DNA from: Pseudomonadota bacterium
GTDB taxonomy: Bacteria; Pseudomonadota; Gammaproteobacteria; Burkholderiales; SG8-39
Direction of reading: 5' to 3'
Length of the DNA stretch: 64,000 nt
NCBI GenBank assembly: GCA_947455195.1
Contig: CANGMI010000006.1
Location: 1-64,000, forward strand
A program made the position numbers and the translations under genes. This document shows positions 33,535-42,532 of the stretch, piece after piece. Numbering within the stretch: position 1 is the first letter of the stretch; each line of letters begins with the position of its first letter. Below the pieces are notes generated by a model, which saw nothing but the letters and a program-made list of their open reading frames with translations, had not been told where the DNA came from and made no database searches.

Positions 33535-34500
33535 ATGCGGACACGTGCGCTGGCAGGGTTGATATGGGCGCTCGCGCTCCTTGCGCCGCTGGCTCAGGCC
33601 CAGGACGTGTGGCCCACACGACCGGTGCGCATCATCGTGCCTTACGGGGCCGGTGGGTCGCTCGACCTCACCGTGCGCCTGGTGGCGCAGCGTCTGGCCG
33701 AGCAATGGCATCAGCCGGTGCTGGTCGAGAACCGGCCTGGCGCCAATGCCATCATCGGTACCGAGCTCGTGATCAAGGCTGCACCGGATGGCCACACCCT
33801 GGGTGGCGGCGCCTCGCCCATCCACACCGCCAACCGGCTGCTGATCGCCAACCTGTCCTATGACCCAGACCGCGACCTCACGCCCATCATCCTGCTGGCG
33901 CGCAATCCGCTCTTTCTGGTCGTTCACCCGTCAGTGCCGGCGAACACGATCGCCGAACTCGTCAACTACTCGAAGGCCAATCCGACCGCGCTTTCGTATG
34001 GCACGGTCGGGCCCGGCTCCCCGCAGCATGTGGCCTTCGAACAATTGAAGGCACGCTCGGGGATGTTGGCCCTGCACGTACCCTACAAGGCAGCCTCCGC
34101 GGCGATGCAGGATCTCATCGGTGGTCAGATCCAGGCCGTGATCGACACCACCGCCATGCAGCAGGTGCGATCCGGCAAGCTCAAGGCCATTGCGGTCGCA
34201 TCCGATGAGCGGTTTGCCGGGGAGCCCGCGCTACCTTCATTTGCCGAACAGGGATACGCGGGCTTCGAATTCTCGGGCTGGTTCAGCCTCTTCGGTCCGC
34301 GCGGACTGCCCCGGCCGCTCGTCGAGCGCATCAACGCCGACGTCAACCGGGTGCTCGCCCTGCCTGCCATCAGGACCCGCCTGCTCGAAGTCTTCACCGT
34401 GCCCGTGGGCGGCACGAGCGAAGCCTTTGAGGCCTTCATCCAGAGCCAGACGAAGATGCTCGCTGCCGCCTACCGGGCAGCGGGTATCCGGCCCGAATAA
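33535..34500 (+). CDS. Bug-family substrate receptor
   Basis: The 321-aa receptor starts with a signal peptide (AGLIWALALLAPLAQAQD). It has VRIIVPYGAGGSLDLTVRL, ENRPGANAIIGTEL, APDGHTLGG and HVPYKAASAAMQDLIGGQI, where the usual Gly after VPYK is Ala. ATG 33535 has TTGAGGAGAGCATCG immediately before it, while the open frame back to 33382 overlaps nothing else of note. It is the second of a tandem Bug pair with the gene at 32363, and a convergent exported cupin follows at 34539. Confidence 0.93.
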   Translation: MRTRALAGLIWALALLAPLAQAQDVWPTRPVRIIVPYGAGGSLDLTVRLVAQRLAEQWHQPVLVENRPGANAIIGTELVIKAAPDGHTLGGGASPIHTANRLLIANLSYDPDRDLTPIILLARNPLFLVVHPSVPANTIAELVNYSKANPTALSYGTVGPGSPQHVAFEQLKARSGMLALHVPYKAASAAMQDLIGGQIQAVIDTTAMQQVRSGKLKAIAVASDERFAGEPALPSFAEQGYAGFEFSGWFSLFGPRGLPRPLVERINADVNRVLALPAIRTRLLEVFTVPVGGTSEAFEAFIQSQTKMLAAAYRAAGIRPE

Positions 34501-34538
34501 ACGGCATCGGCTGATACCCGGCACCCGGTCGACTCGAC

Positions 34539-34952
34539 CTACTTCACCCAATCATAGAGTGGTCGATCACGGTCGATGACATAGACTGAGAAGGCCTTCA
34601 GGGAAGTATCACCCACCACCTTGAAACCTCCGTGGACGACATCGGGCATGTTCGACAGCAATGAACCAGTGGCAAACATGACCGGCGCCTTGCCGGGCTG
34701 CTGCACCATCGCGCCCTGGATGATGTAGCCCGACTCGATTCCCGGATGGGAGTGGCGATCAAGACCATCGCCGGGCTTGAATTCGTTCATCTCGACGACG
34801 ATCTGTTTGCCCGGCGCACCGGGAACGTCCATGCGCTTCACCTCGTGGCGTCCGGGCGGGTCCTGCGACGGGGTCTGCGCCCACACCGCACCGCACAAAG
34901 CAAGCGCACACAAACCTACCGCTGGGCGCCATGCGCCCGTGACTGAATGCAT
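34539..34952 (-). CDS. Exported cupin-fold protein
   Basis: The 137-aa protein has a signal peptide (WRPAVGLCALALCGAVWAQ) and a cupin fold with DRHSHPGIESGYIIQG (two His plus Glu) as motif 1 and LLSNMPDVVHGGFKV as motif 2. It should bind a metal in the periplasm; relatives are annotated only as cupin-domain proteins. An AAGGAGGAGACCG leader precedes ATG 34952. The adjacent Bug gene converges on it. The 229 bp on its right, to the SDR start, hold no gene I can support but must include both promoters. Confidence 0.9.
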   Translation of the reverse strand: MHSVTGAWRPAVGLCALALCGAVWAQTPSQDPPGRHEVKRMDVPGAPGKQIVVEMNEFKPGDGLDRHSHPGIESGYIIQGAMVQQPGKAPVMFATGSLLSNMPDVVHGGFKVVGDTSLKAFSVYVIDRDRPLYDWVK

Positions 34953-35181
34953 CGGTCTCCTCCTTGTCTTATCGATTCGACACTGCGGTCGACTGGCCCG
35001 GCAAAGGACAGTTCGCCACCGCGATCCGCCTTTTGTTCACCATAGCATGAAGGGCACGGTCGACCTCTCCCGGCCTGCTGCAACGTCAGCCCACCACCAC
35101 CCAACAACCCGCCGTTGCGGCATCATGCACGCGCACCCATCTTGACCCACCCGCGCGAGCACAATCGACAGGACGCACCCC

Positions 35182-35940
35182 ATGGCACATCCCCCTCTCA
35201 CCTCACTCAATGGCCGTGTGGCAGTCGTCACCGGGGGCAGCAGCGGCATCGGCGCAGCCAGCGCACGCATGCTCGCCGAAGCCGGTGCCACCGTGGTCGT
35301 GACTTACAACCGCGGTGAAGAGCGCGCCCGTGCCCTGGTTGCCGCACTGCCCGGCAGCGGTCACCTGGCAGCACACATGGTGCTCGAGGACACGGCGAGC
35401 ATACGAGCGATGGCCGCCGACCTGCAGGGACGTTTCGGACGCGTCGACGTTCTGGTGAACAGCGCCGGCTTCACTCGCCCGATTCCCCATCACGACCTCG
35501 AAACGATGGATGAGGACCTGTTCGCAAAGATCCTGCTGGCCAACGTGCACGGACCGTTCTCGGTCATTCGCTCGCTCATGCCGCTGATGCAGGCCTCGGG
35601 TGACGCGGTCGTGATCAGCGTGTCGTCGATCTCGGGCACCTCGGGCTCAGGCAGCAACATGGCCTACTGCGCGGCCAAGGCAGCGCTCGACACGATGACA
35701 CTCTCGATGGCGCGCGCCTTCGGCCCCAAGGTACGGTTCCTGTGCGTGGCACCGGGCGCGGTCGCGACCGACTTCGTGGCCGGACGCGGGCGTCCCGAAC
35801 TCGAGAAGGCAGCGCAGGCCACGCCGCTCAAGCGCGTGGTGGAACCCGAAGACGTTGCCGCTGCCGTGCTGGCCTGCGCCACCCATCTGCGCGCAGCCAC
35901 CGGCACGACGATCGTGGTCGACGGCGGGCGGCATCTGTAG
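35182..35940 (+). CDS. Short-chain dehydrogenase/reductase (3-oxoacyl-reductase-like)
   Basis: The 252-aa classical SDR has VVTGGSSGIGAAS near the start, an NSAGFT strand, the Ser region VISVSSISGTSG, the YCAAK active-site pair and VAPGAVATDF after it. The basic residue after the second strand (TYNRGEERA) suggests NADP, as in FabG-like reductases. The exact substrate is unknown. It is followed 30 bp later by the unrecognised 303-aa gene in the same direction. Confidence 0.92.
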   Translation: MAHPPLTSLNGRVAVVTGGSSGIGAASARMLAEAGATVVVTYNRGEERARALVAALPGSGHLAAHMVLEDTASIRAMAADLQGRFGRVDVLVNSAGFTRPIPHHDLETMDEDLFAKILLANVHGPFSVIRSLMPLMQASGDAVVISVSSISGTSGSGSNMAYCAAKAALDTMTLSMARAFGPKVRFLCVAPGAVATDFVAGRGRPELEKAAQATPLKRVVEPEDVAAAVLACATHLRAATGTTIVVDGGRHL

Positions 35941-35970
35941 CGTTGCATCCGGCAGCGCGGGGCACGGCCG

Positions 35971-36882
35971 ATGAGCGAGCAACTCGACCTCTTCGCACCC
36001 GAGAGCAATCTCGAGGTCAAGTTGCAATCGGACCTCATCGAAGCGATCAGGCAACGCGACCCGATCGCCATCGGCGAGGCCCGTGCCATCCTCTCCGCAG
36101 GCTTTCCCGAGGACCCTCTGCTGCCCGCAGCCTCGGTCTTGCAGGCTGCCCTGACGACCACGGTCTCGGGTGACACGCATGAAGCGGCCGCAGCGCAGAT
36201 TGACCATCTGGAATCGGTCGTCGTACCGGCCGCTCGTGCAGCACTGGGTACCACTGCCAGCACCTGGCTTGCACCCTTGTGGCAGGCGCAGGCACGGCAC
36301 TGGGCCCATCTTGGCTTTGTCCCGGCGTGGCCCACCGCGCACAGTGCGCCGCTCTGGCTGCAGGCGCACCAGTGGGCGACCGCGCGTCAATCGATCACGA
36401 CGATGTCACCCGACTGGCGAGAGAACCCCATAGCCCTGGGGTGGATGGCACGGGCTCTGCAGGGTGAAGCCGGCACCGATTCGCAGGACCTGTGGGTCTG
36501 CCTCATCGAACTGGCCTGGCGCGATGCGCAGGGCTTCTCTGAGACCGCACGCCGCATCGACCTGCCAGCCCTGCAGCGTCTCCTGAAACCGTTCGAGGCG
36601 AACTTTCTGTCGGCCCAGACCAGCCACGCATGGTTTCCGGCCTGGCTCGTGCAGGCGCATCCGGCCGCAACCACGCGCCTGATTGAACGCAGCCGGCCTT
36701 GCGGCGGCACGCCGGCCGAGGCCGCCGCGCGCCTCATCGTACGGATTCTTGATGTCGAGAGGCGAGCCGATCAGGCCCTGCTCGCGCGATTGCGTGCCGA
36801 GCTGCGCGAATGCCACGCCGACCTCTTCGAACTTCACATGCGATCCCGTACGGCCCTGCCGGCGCGGTACCTCAGGGGCTAG
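35971..36882 (+). CDS. Hypothetical protein, alpha-helical
   Basis: The 303-aa product is rich in Ala, Leu and Trp, with helix-forming repeats (LPAASVLQAALTTTVSG, WLAPLWQAQARHWAHLG). No signal peptide or TM segment is seen, and it begins MSEQLDLFAPESNLEVKLQ. It looks cytosolic and may have a TPR-like solenoid fold. I do not recognise the family. It follows the SDR gene by 30 bp, which may be chance co-transcription, and its end overlaps the convergent racemase-like gene by 11 bp. The high GC3 supports coding. Confidence 0.75.
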   Translation: MSEQLDLFAPESNLEVKLQSDLIEAIRQRDPIAIGEARAILSAGFPEDPLLPAASVLQAALTTTVSGDTHEAAAAQIDHLESVVVPAARAALGTTASTWLAPLWQAQARHWAHLGFVPAWPTAHSAPLWLQAHQWATARQSITTMSPDWRENPIALGWMARALQGEAGTDSQDLWVCLIELAWRDAQGFSETARRIDLPALQRLLKPFEANFLSAQTSHAWFPAWLVQAHPAATTRLIERSRPCGGTPAEAAARLIVRILDVERRADQALLARLRAELRECHADLFELHMRSRTALPARYLRG

Positions 36883-37594
36883 CAAGCAGACGGCCGAACC
36901 CGGTCACCGGCGTCGTGACCCCGATGGTGCGAAGGGCATTCCACATCATCGCCGCCGCACTGGAGAGGGCCGGCTTTCCGAGCTCGCGCTCGAGCCGCTC
37001 GAGAACATCGATGGTGGGCAGTCCCACGCCACTCAGAAACACCGCCTGCGCCTCGGGCCTGTCGACGCTGCAGCCCAGTGCGTGAGCACGCTCGGGCGTT
37101 TCGTCATAGATGTTGCTCACACCCTCGAGGTTGGCCGCATGCACGACGACCAGCCCGTGCGCTTCCAGATGCGCCTTGCTGCGCAAGGTTTCGGTGCGGG
37201 AATAGGGCGCCCCGAGCGCCACGCGCTGGACACCGAGATGGCGGAGCGCACGCACGACGCTGCCGAATGCGGTGATGAAGGGCACGCCTGTCGTGCGCTC
37301 CATGCGCGCCACGAGGGCAGCTTCACCCTCACGGCCCAGGGTGTAGCTGGTGGCGGTGTGCCCGAGCACGATGACATCGGGCTTCACCATCGCGAGCAAC
37401 GCCACGTTGTCGTCAAGGTGCGCGATCTGCGTGCGGTTGCGCTCTTCCTGCCCGTCGAGCGAGCCGGTGACACCGTGCGCCACCATGCGTGTGAAGTGGA
37501 CCGTAACGCCCGGCGGTACAAGCCGTATCACCTCGGGTTCGGTGGTCGGGTTGCCCGGCGGCACCAGTACGCCTATCCTCATTGTTCGCTTCAT
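36872..37594 (-). CDS. Asp/Glu racemase-superfamily (maleate isomerase/AMDase-like) protein lacking both cysteines
   Basis: The 240-aa protein has the fold of maleate isomerases and arylmalonate decarboxylases: IGVLVPPGNPTTEPEV (substrate loop), a first active-site strand VIVLGHTATSYTLG, and a second, LSGVGLPTIDVLERLE. In the family these strands carry the catalytic cysteines (GCTS and SC.GL); here His and Gly occupy the positions as I align them. It should therefore not follow the two-Cys mechanism and may be a decarboxylase, a lyase or inactive. It is divergent from the Bug receptor at 37621, with only 26 bp between starts, so they share a control region. Confidence 0.8.
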   Translation of the reverse strand: MKRTMRIGVLVPPGNPTTEPEVIRLVPPGVTVHFTRMVAHGVTGSLDGQEERNRTQIAHLDDNVALLAMVKPDVIVLGHTATSYTLGREGEAALVARMERTTGVPFITAFGSVVRALRHLGVQRVALGAPYSRTETLRSKAHLEAHGLVVVHAANLEGVSNIYDETPERAHALGCSVDRPEAQAVFLSGVGLPTIDVLERLERELGKPALSSAAAMMWNALRTIGVTTPVTGFGRLLASP

Positions 37595-37620
37595 GACACC
37601 GGCCTCCCCTGGGTTCTACG

Positions 37621-38607
37621 ATGACGCGCACACGCACCGTCTGGCCATCACTGGCACTGCTTTGCACGACACTGTGCACGCTCTTCCTGGCGGAGGCGAG
37701 CCTGGCACAGCCCTGGCCAAACCGCACGATCCACATCATCGTCGGATTCGTGCCCGGCGGCGGTACCGACGTGACCGCGCGCCTTGTCGCACCACGGCTC
37801 GCCGAACAGCTGAAAGTACCCGTCGTGGTCGACAACAAGCCGGGAGCCGAAGCACGCATTGCCACCGAGATGGTGGCGCGGGCCGCTCCCGATGGCTACA
37901 CCCTGCTGGCGGGCGCAGGGGGCCAGATGGTCTTCAATCCGGGGCTCTTCGCACCGCTACCCTACGATCATGCTCGTGCGTTTGCCCCCATCACGCTCTT
38001 CAATGCCGACCCGCTGGTCTTTGCCGTGCATCCCTCGGTGCCGGCCACGAGCATCGCCGAACTCATTGCGCTGGCGCGGGCACGCCCGGGGCAACTCTTT
38101 CACGCCTCGGGTGCCTCGGCCTTTCATGTCGCCGAAGCACAGTTCAATCGCCAGGCTGGCGTGCAGATCACCCACGTGCCCTACAAGGGCGCAGCACCCG
38201 CAGTAACCGCTGCGGTGTCGGGCGAGGCCTCGCTCATCGTGATGTCGATACCACCCCTGCTCACCCAACTGCGTGCCGGCCGCCTGCGGCCCCTTGCAAT
38301 CACCGGCTCGAAACGCAGCCGGCTCCTGCCCGACACGCCCACCATCGTCGAAACCGGCCTCGACTTCGAGGGCATCAGCTGGTCGGGCCTCTTCGCACCG
38401 GCTGGCACACCAGGCGCCGTGGTCGAGCGATTGCACGGCGCCCTGAAAGCAGTACTGGATGAGCCAGGCCTTCGTGAACGATTCGATGCGATGGGGCAGG
38501 ACACGACCGGCATGGGCATGTCTCCAGCCGAGTTCGAGGTCTTCTTCGAGAAGGAACTCACCCGCTGGACACGGGTCATCACGGAGCTCGGGATTCGCGG
38601 CGAGTAG
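37621..38607 (+). CDS. Bug-family substrate receptor
   Basis: The 328-aa receptor has a signal peptide (LALLCTTLCTLFLAEASLAQ). The core reads IHIIVGFVPGGGTDVTARLV, DNKPGAEARIATEMV, APDGYTLLA, THVPYKGAAPAVTAAVSGEA and a C-terminal LFAPAGTPGAVVERL. All the family loops are standard. It starts 26 bp from the divergent maleate-isomerase-like gene, which suggests that the receptor imports or senses a dicarboxylate handled by that protein. GG-rich sequence (cctcccctggg) precedes ATG 37621, without a clean ribosome-binding site. Confidence 0.93.
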   Translation: MTRTRTVWPSLALLCTTLCTLFLAEASLAQPWPNRTIHIIVGFVPGGGTDVTARLVAPRLAEQLKVPVVVDNKPGAEARIATEMVARAAPDGYTLLAGAGGQMVFNPGLFAPLPYDHARAFAPITLFNADPLVFAVHPSVPATSIAELIALARARPGQLFHASGASAFHVAEAQFNRQAGVQITHVPYKGAAPAVTAAVSGEASLIVMSIPPLLTQLRAGRLRPLAITGSKRSRLLPDTPTIVETGLDFEGISWSGLFAPAGTPGAVVERLHGALKAVLDEPGLRERFDAMGQDTTGMGMSPAEFEVFFEKELTRWTRVITELGIRGE

Positions 38608-38648
38608 CACGCGCACCGCGCGCTCGGAACCCATTCCGCGCATTCGGA

Positions 38649-39557
38649 TCAGGCCCCTGTCGGAACATACCGTCCGATCTCGGCGAGAAGATGCGCCCTG
38701 AAGGCAGAGGCGAGAGGTGACAGCTTCCGGCTTGCCGGATGCACGACATGCCAGGACGAGGCGAGCGGAAAGCCCTTGACATCGACAATGCTCACGCCGT
38801 GCTCCGTCTGCAGGCCGTGCAGGGCATGCCGGGAGACCAGGCCGACACCCAGTCCTCCGGCCACGGACTCCCTCAGCGCCTCATTGCTCCCCAGCTCCAG
38901 GCGGACGTCGGGTCGGAACTTCATCCTGCGAAAGAACTGATCACCCACCATGCGGGTGCCCGACCCTCTTTCCCGGAGAATGAACCGATGCCCGGCCAGT
39001 TCATCGAGGGGCAGCGCTCGGCGCTTCGTCAGGAGGTCTGAGGCGGGCGCTATCACCACGATGGGATTGGGCAGGAACACATCGGCCCGCAGGTCCATGT
39101 CGTCAGGTGGCATCGACATGACGTAGATGTCATCGAGGTTCTCGCGCAGGCGTTGCACCACCCCATCGCGATTGAGGATCTGCAGCGACAGATCGACCGC
39201 CGGATAGCGTTGGCAGAAACCTCCCACCAGACGGGGCATGAAGTACTTCGCGGTCGTGACCACCGCTACTTTCAGGGTGCCTCGCGACAGGCCCCTGAGG
39301 GCATCGACATTCTGCTCGAACGACTCCCAGGTCTGGGAGACCGAGCGCGCGACCGTTGCGAGCTCGCGCCCGACGTCAGTCAGAAAGACCTTCCTGCTGA
39401 TCACTTCATACAGGGGCATCCCGACCACTCGGGTCAGTTCCTTCAACCGCATCGAGGCAGTTGGCTGCGTGACATGCACGGCTCGGGCTGCGGCGCTGAC
39501 GCTGCCGGTCTCCGCCAGCGCCAGAAAAAGCTTCAGCTGACGGAAGGTGGCATTCAT
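38649..39557 (-). CDS. LysR-family regulator (CbbR/CmpR-like)
   Basis: The 302-aa regulator has the N-terminal helix-turn-helix FRQLKLFLALAETGSVSAAARAVHVTQPTASMRLKEL and an LysR effector domain. The RERGSGTRMVGDQFF segment is typical of CbbR/CmpR-type regulators, which sense metabolites of CO2 fixation or limitation. ATG 39557 begins directly at the conserved MNATFRQLK; the open frame extends to 39731 over the promoter. It is divergent from the SbtA-like transporter gene, with an 83-bp gap containing a perfect 6-bp-arm palindrome. Regulation of that transporter is the natural reading. Confidence 0.92.
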   Translation of the reverse strand: MNATFRQLKLFLALAETGSVSAAARAVHVTQPTASMRLKELTRVVGMPLYEVISRKVFLTDVGRELATVARSVSQTWESFEQNVDALRGLSRGTLKVAVVTTAKYFMPRLVGGFCQRYPAVDLSLQILNRDGVVQRLRENLDDIYVMSMPPDDMDLRADVFLPNPIVVIAPASDLLTKRRALPLDELAGHRFILRERGSGTRMVGDQFFRRMKFRPDVRLELGSNEALRESVAGGLGVGLVSRHALHGLQTEHGVSIVDVKGFPLASSWHVVHPASRKLSPLASAFRAHLLAEIGRYVPTGA

Positions 39558-39580
39558 AGATTTTTTCTGATGTGTAATTC

Positions 39581-39598
39581 GTAAAAAATCAATTTTAC
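39581..39598. promoter_or_regulatory. Candidate LysR operator (GTAAAA-N6-TTTTAC)
   Basis: A perfect inverted repeat with 6-bp arms and a 6-bp spacer lies in the 83-bp AT-rich gap between the LysR gene and the sbtA-like gene. It fits the T-N11-A type symmetry of LysR sites and stands 24 bp from the LysR start and 43 bp from the transporter start. The assignment is by position and symmetry only. Confidence 0.55.
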
Positions 39599-39640
39599 AT
39601 GACTTAAAAGTTCGTTCAGGATCGGGAAAAAGGAGCTTCC

Positions 39641-40648
39641 ATGCAGAACCTGCTCGACCCGGCGATCCTCTTCTTTCTTGTCGGCGTCCTTGCCGGGCTG
39701 GTGAAGTCCAGCCTCGAGATTCCACCGGCAATATCCCGATTCCTGTCCCTGTACCTGCTCATGGCACTCGGACTCAAAGGGGGGTTCGCCCTTTCGCAAT
39801 CGGGACTGACCGCGGACGTCGGCGTCAGCCTTGCCGCGGCAATGGGTCTGGCGATCAGCATCCCGCTGGCCGGATACTGGGTGCTTCGACACTTCGTATC
39901 AGGGTTCGATGCCGCTGCCGTGGCGGCAACCTATGGCTCGGTGAGTGCCGTGACGTTCGTGACCGCCGTCCAGTTTCTCGACCATCAGGGCATCGCTTAT
40001 GGCGGACACATGGCCGCCGCGATGGCACTGATGGAGTCACCCGCAATCATCATTGCAGTGATCTTCGCCAGCCGACTGCGTCACGGGGCGGTTGCACCCA
40101 CACAGCCACAACCCGACGAACAAGGCGCACCACACGCACCAGGAGCAGTCGCGCCACCCTCGGTGACACGAATCCTGCACGAGTCGTTCACTGACGGCGC
40201 GCAATTGCTGCTGCTCGGGGCGATGGTCGTCGGCATCATCACGGGCGACGCCGGGAAGACTGCCATGCAGCCCTTCTCGGGAGACCTCTTCAAGGGCATG
40301 CTTTCTTTCTTCCTGCTGGACATGGGCCTCATGGCAGCGCGCAATCTGCCTCAGGTACAGGGCAAGTCCCCGGTACTGATTGCCTATGCCGTGCTGGGTC
40401 CGATCGCCCATGCCGGTGTTGCGCTGGCGCTGGCCTCGTTCCTCGGACTCTCGGTCGGCGACGGCTGCCTGCTCATGGTGCTCGCCGCGAGTGCGTCCTA
40501 TATCGCCGTACCCGCCGTATTGCGGTTCGCGCTTCCCGAGGCAAACCCCTCGCTGTACTTCGGGCTCAGCCTGGGCGTGACCTTCCCGCTGAACATTCTG
40601 GTCGGCATCCCCACCTATGCGAGCCTTGCCCGGCACGTGCTCGGGTGA
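39641..40648 (+). CDS. sbtA: SbtA-type sodium-dependent bicarbonate transporter
   Basis: The 335-aa membrane protein has about ten hydrophobic segments and the two-fold repeated fold of the SbtA family. The first half contains LFFLVGVLAGLVKSSLEIPPAIS, LMALGLKGGFAL and YGSVSAVTFVTAVQFL (substrate-binding region). The second contains the mirror-image LLDMGLMAARNL and LMVLAASASYIAVPAVLR. A Pro/Gln-rich cytoplasmic loop lies at about residues 151-168. It should take up bicarbonate with Na+. A strong AAAGGAG lies before ATG 39641. The divergent LysR regulator and DUF6671 gene behind it make a compact module. Confidence 0.92.
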   Translation: MQNLLDPAILFFLVGVLAGLVKSSLEIPPAISRFLSLYLLMALGLKGGFALSQSGLTADVGVSLAAAMGLAISIPLAGYWVLRHFVSGFDAAAVAATYGSVSAVTFVTAVQFLDHQGIAYGGHMAAAMALMESPAIIIAVIFASRLRHGAVAPTQPQPDEQGAPHAPGAVAPPSVTRILHESFTDGAQLLLLGAMVVGIITGDAGKTAMQPFSGDLFKGMLSFFLLDMGLMAARNLPQVQGKSPVLIAYAVLGPIAHAGVALALASFLGLSVGDGCLLMVLAASASYIAVPAVLRFALPEANPSLYFGLSLGVTFPLNILVGIPTYASLARHVLG

Positions 40649-40655
40649 GACATCG

Positions 40656-41513
40656 ATGACGACACGAGTGCAGTACCCATACGAGGGTCAGGGTGTTGCA
40701 CTGCTGACACGACATGGCAAGGAGGCGTTGCTGCGAGAGCCCCTCGAGACCGCGCTGGGCTGTCATCTCGTGCATACCGATGCCCATGACACTGACGAGC
40801 TGGGCACCTTCACGGGAGAAGTTGCCCGACCCGGTTCGCAGAGGGAGGCAGCGCGCGCAAAAGCCCGGATCGGCATGACGCTCACCGGGGCGCGTGTCGG
40901 CCTGGCGAGCGAAGGCGCCTTCGGGCCCGATCCATTCGCAGGCGTCGTGCCGTGGAATACCGAGCTCCTGCTGTGGATCGACGATGAGCGCGGCATCGAG
41001 GTTGCGGGTCTGGCTGACGGCCCTGCCCAGAACGCTCATGGCGTGGTGACGACCGCTGAACAACTGCACGAATTCGCTCACGAAGCACGATTTCCGCAGC
41101 ATCATCTGGTGCTACGGCCAGACCATGAAAGGCACCCCGAGATCCACAAGGGCATCAACGACCCCAGGGAACTCGCGAGCCTCTTCGAGGCAGTCAGAAA
41201 CCGGGCCGCAACCGGAGGCGTGTTCGTCCAGAACGACCTGCGCGCTTTCTGCAATCCGACCCGGCAGGCCATCATCCGCAAAGCGGCACTCGATCTCGCT
41301 CAGAAACTGCTCTCCCCCTGTCCTGCCTGCGCGACGCCCGGCTACGCAAGGGTGAGACACATACCCGGACTGCCCTGCAGGGTGTGTGGCGCCCGGACGC
41401 GCTTGCCCGTCGCCGAAGTCTGGGCCTGCCTTTCCTGCACGCATGAGGAGCGACGCGATGTTCGCGCGGGACAACAGGCCGATCCGGGCCGGTGTGGCTT
41501 CTGCAACCCGTGA
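40656..41513 (+). CDS. DUF6671-family protein with C-terminal zinc ribbons
   Basis: The 285-aa protein matches the conserved pattern of DUF6671: TRHGKEALLREPLETALG at the start, then HDTDELGTFTGEVAR, VGLASEGAFGPDPF, RFPQHHLVLRP, a KGINDP turn and VQNDLRAFCNPTR. The C-terminus has four CxxC pairs (CPAC, CRVC, CLSC, CGFC) forming two likely zinc ribbons. No biochemical role is known for the family. Its start, 8 bp after the SbtA stop, suggests co-translation and a tie to inorganic-carbon uptake, though the association could be local. Confidence 0.85.
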   Translation: MTTRVQYPYEGQGVALLTRHGKEALLREPLETALGCHLVHTDAHDTDELGTFTGEVARPGSQREAARAKARIGMTLTGARVGLASEGAFGPDPFAGVVPWNTELLLWIDDERGIEVAGLADGPAQNAHGVVTTAEQLHEFAHEARFPQHHLVLRPDHERHPEIHKGINDPRELASLFEAVRNRAATGGVFVQNDLRAFCNPTRQAIIRKAALDLAQKLLSPCPACATPGYARVRHIPGLPCRVCGARTRLPVAEVWACLSCTHEERRDVRAGQQADPGRCGFCNP

Positions 41514-41537
41514 GAATTGCCGAGCGTGCCCCGGCGT

Positions 41538-42527
41538 TCAGTCCAGTCGCACCCCTGTCGCCCGCACGATCGGCTGCCAGCGCCGCCAATCGGCCTCGAT
41601 GAGTGCGGAAAACTCAGCCGAGGTGAGCGGCATCGGATCGATGAACGCCTCGTCGAGACGGCGACGCGATGCCGGATCGGTGGCGATACCACGCAGGTGG
41701 GTATTGAGCAGCGTGATCACATCGGGCGGCGTTGCCCGAGGCGCAATCACACCAAACCACAACACCGACTTGTAGCCAGGCAGCCCGGCCTCATCGGCGG
41801 CCGGCACATCGGGCAGCGCCTTCAACCGGGTGCCACCGCCCACCGCCAGCACCCGCACCGATCCGGCCCGCACCTGCGGCATCACCGACACGGGCGTGAC
41901 ACTCATCAGGTCGATACGACCGGCCACCAGATCGATGAGGGCCGGTGCCGCCCCCTTGTACGGCACGTGGGTGAGATCGATGCCGGCCATGCTGGCAAAG
42001 AGGTGCGCACCCAGATGCAGGGTCGAACCGGCCCCCGCCGATCCGTAACTGAATCGTCCCGGCTGGGTACGGGCCAGAGCAATGAATTCGCGCAGGGTGC
42101 TCACCGGCAGATCGGGGCGCACGATCAGCATCTGGGTCGAGGAACCCACCAGACCCACCGGTGCCAGATCGGTGAGGGGGTCGAACGGCATCGAGGCGTA
42201 GACATGCGGGTTGATCGCCAGGATGGAGTCCGAGGCAAACCCCAGCGTGTAGCCATCGGGTTTCGCCTGCAGAACCTGCGCGATGCCGGTATTGCCACTC
42301 GCCCCGGGCCGGCTCTCGATCAGCACGGGCTGGCCGGTTGCGGCCGTGATCCGCTCCGAGGCAACACGAGCCGCCAGATCGACGATTGCACCGGGCGCAA
42401 ACGGCACGATGAGGCGAATGGGCCGCGCGGGAAAGCCTGGCCCGGGTACCGGTTGCCCGAGCACGGGCTGCGCAAGGCACGCCAGACCCAGCGCGAGGCC
42501 CGTCAGGAACCGTCTGGAGCGATTCAT
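41538..42527 (-). CDS. Bug-family substrate receptor
   Basis: The 329-aa receptor has a signal peptide (RFLTGLALGLACLAQPVLGQ). The core reads RPIRLIVPFAPGAIVDLAARV (GG replaced by GAI), ESRPGASGNTGIAQV, KPDGYTLGF and THVPYKGAAPALIDLVAGRI, with LWFGVIAPRATPPDVI near the end. It lies 5 bp downstream of the LLM oxidoreductase gene on the same strand, so the two are probably co-transcribed and concern one substrate. Confidence 0.93.
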   Translation of the reverse strand: MNRSRRFLTGLALGLACLAQPVLGQPVPGPGFPARPIRLIVPFAPGAIVDLAARVASERITAATGQPVLIESRPGASGNTGIAQVLQAKPDGYTLGFASDSILAINPHVYASMPFDPLTDLAPVGLVGSSTQMLIVRPDLPVSTLREFIALARTQPGRFSYGSAGAGSTLHLGAHLFASMAGIDLTHVPYKGAAPALIDLVAGRIDLMSVTPVSVMPQVRAGSVRVLAVGGGTRLKALPDVPAADEAGLPGYKSVLWFGVIAPRATPPDVITLLNTHLRGIATDPASRRRLDEAFIDPMPLTSAEFSALIEADWRRWQPIVRATGVRLD

Positions 42528-42532
42528 GCGAC

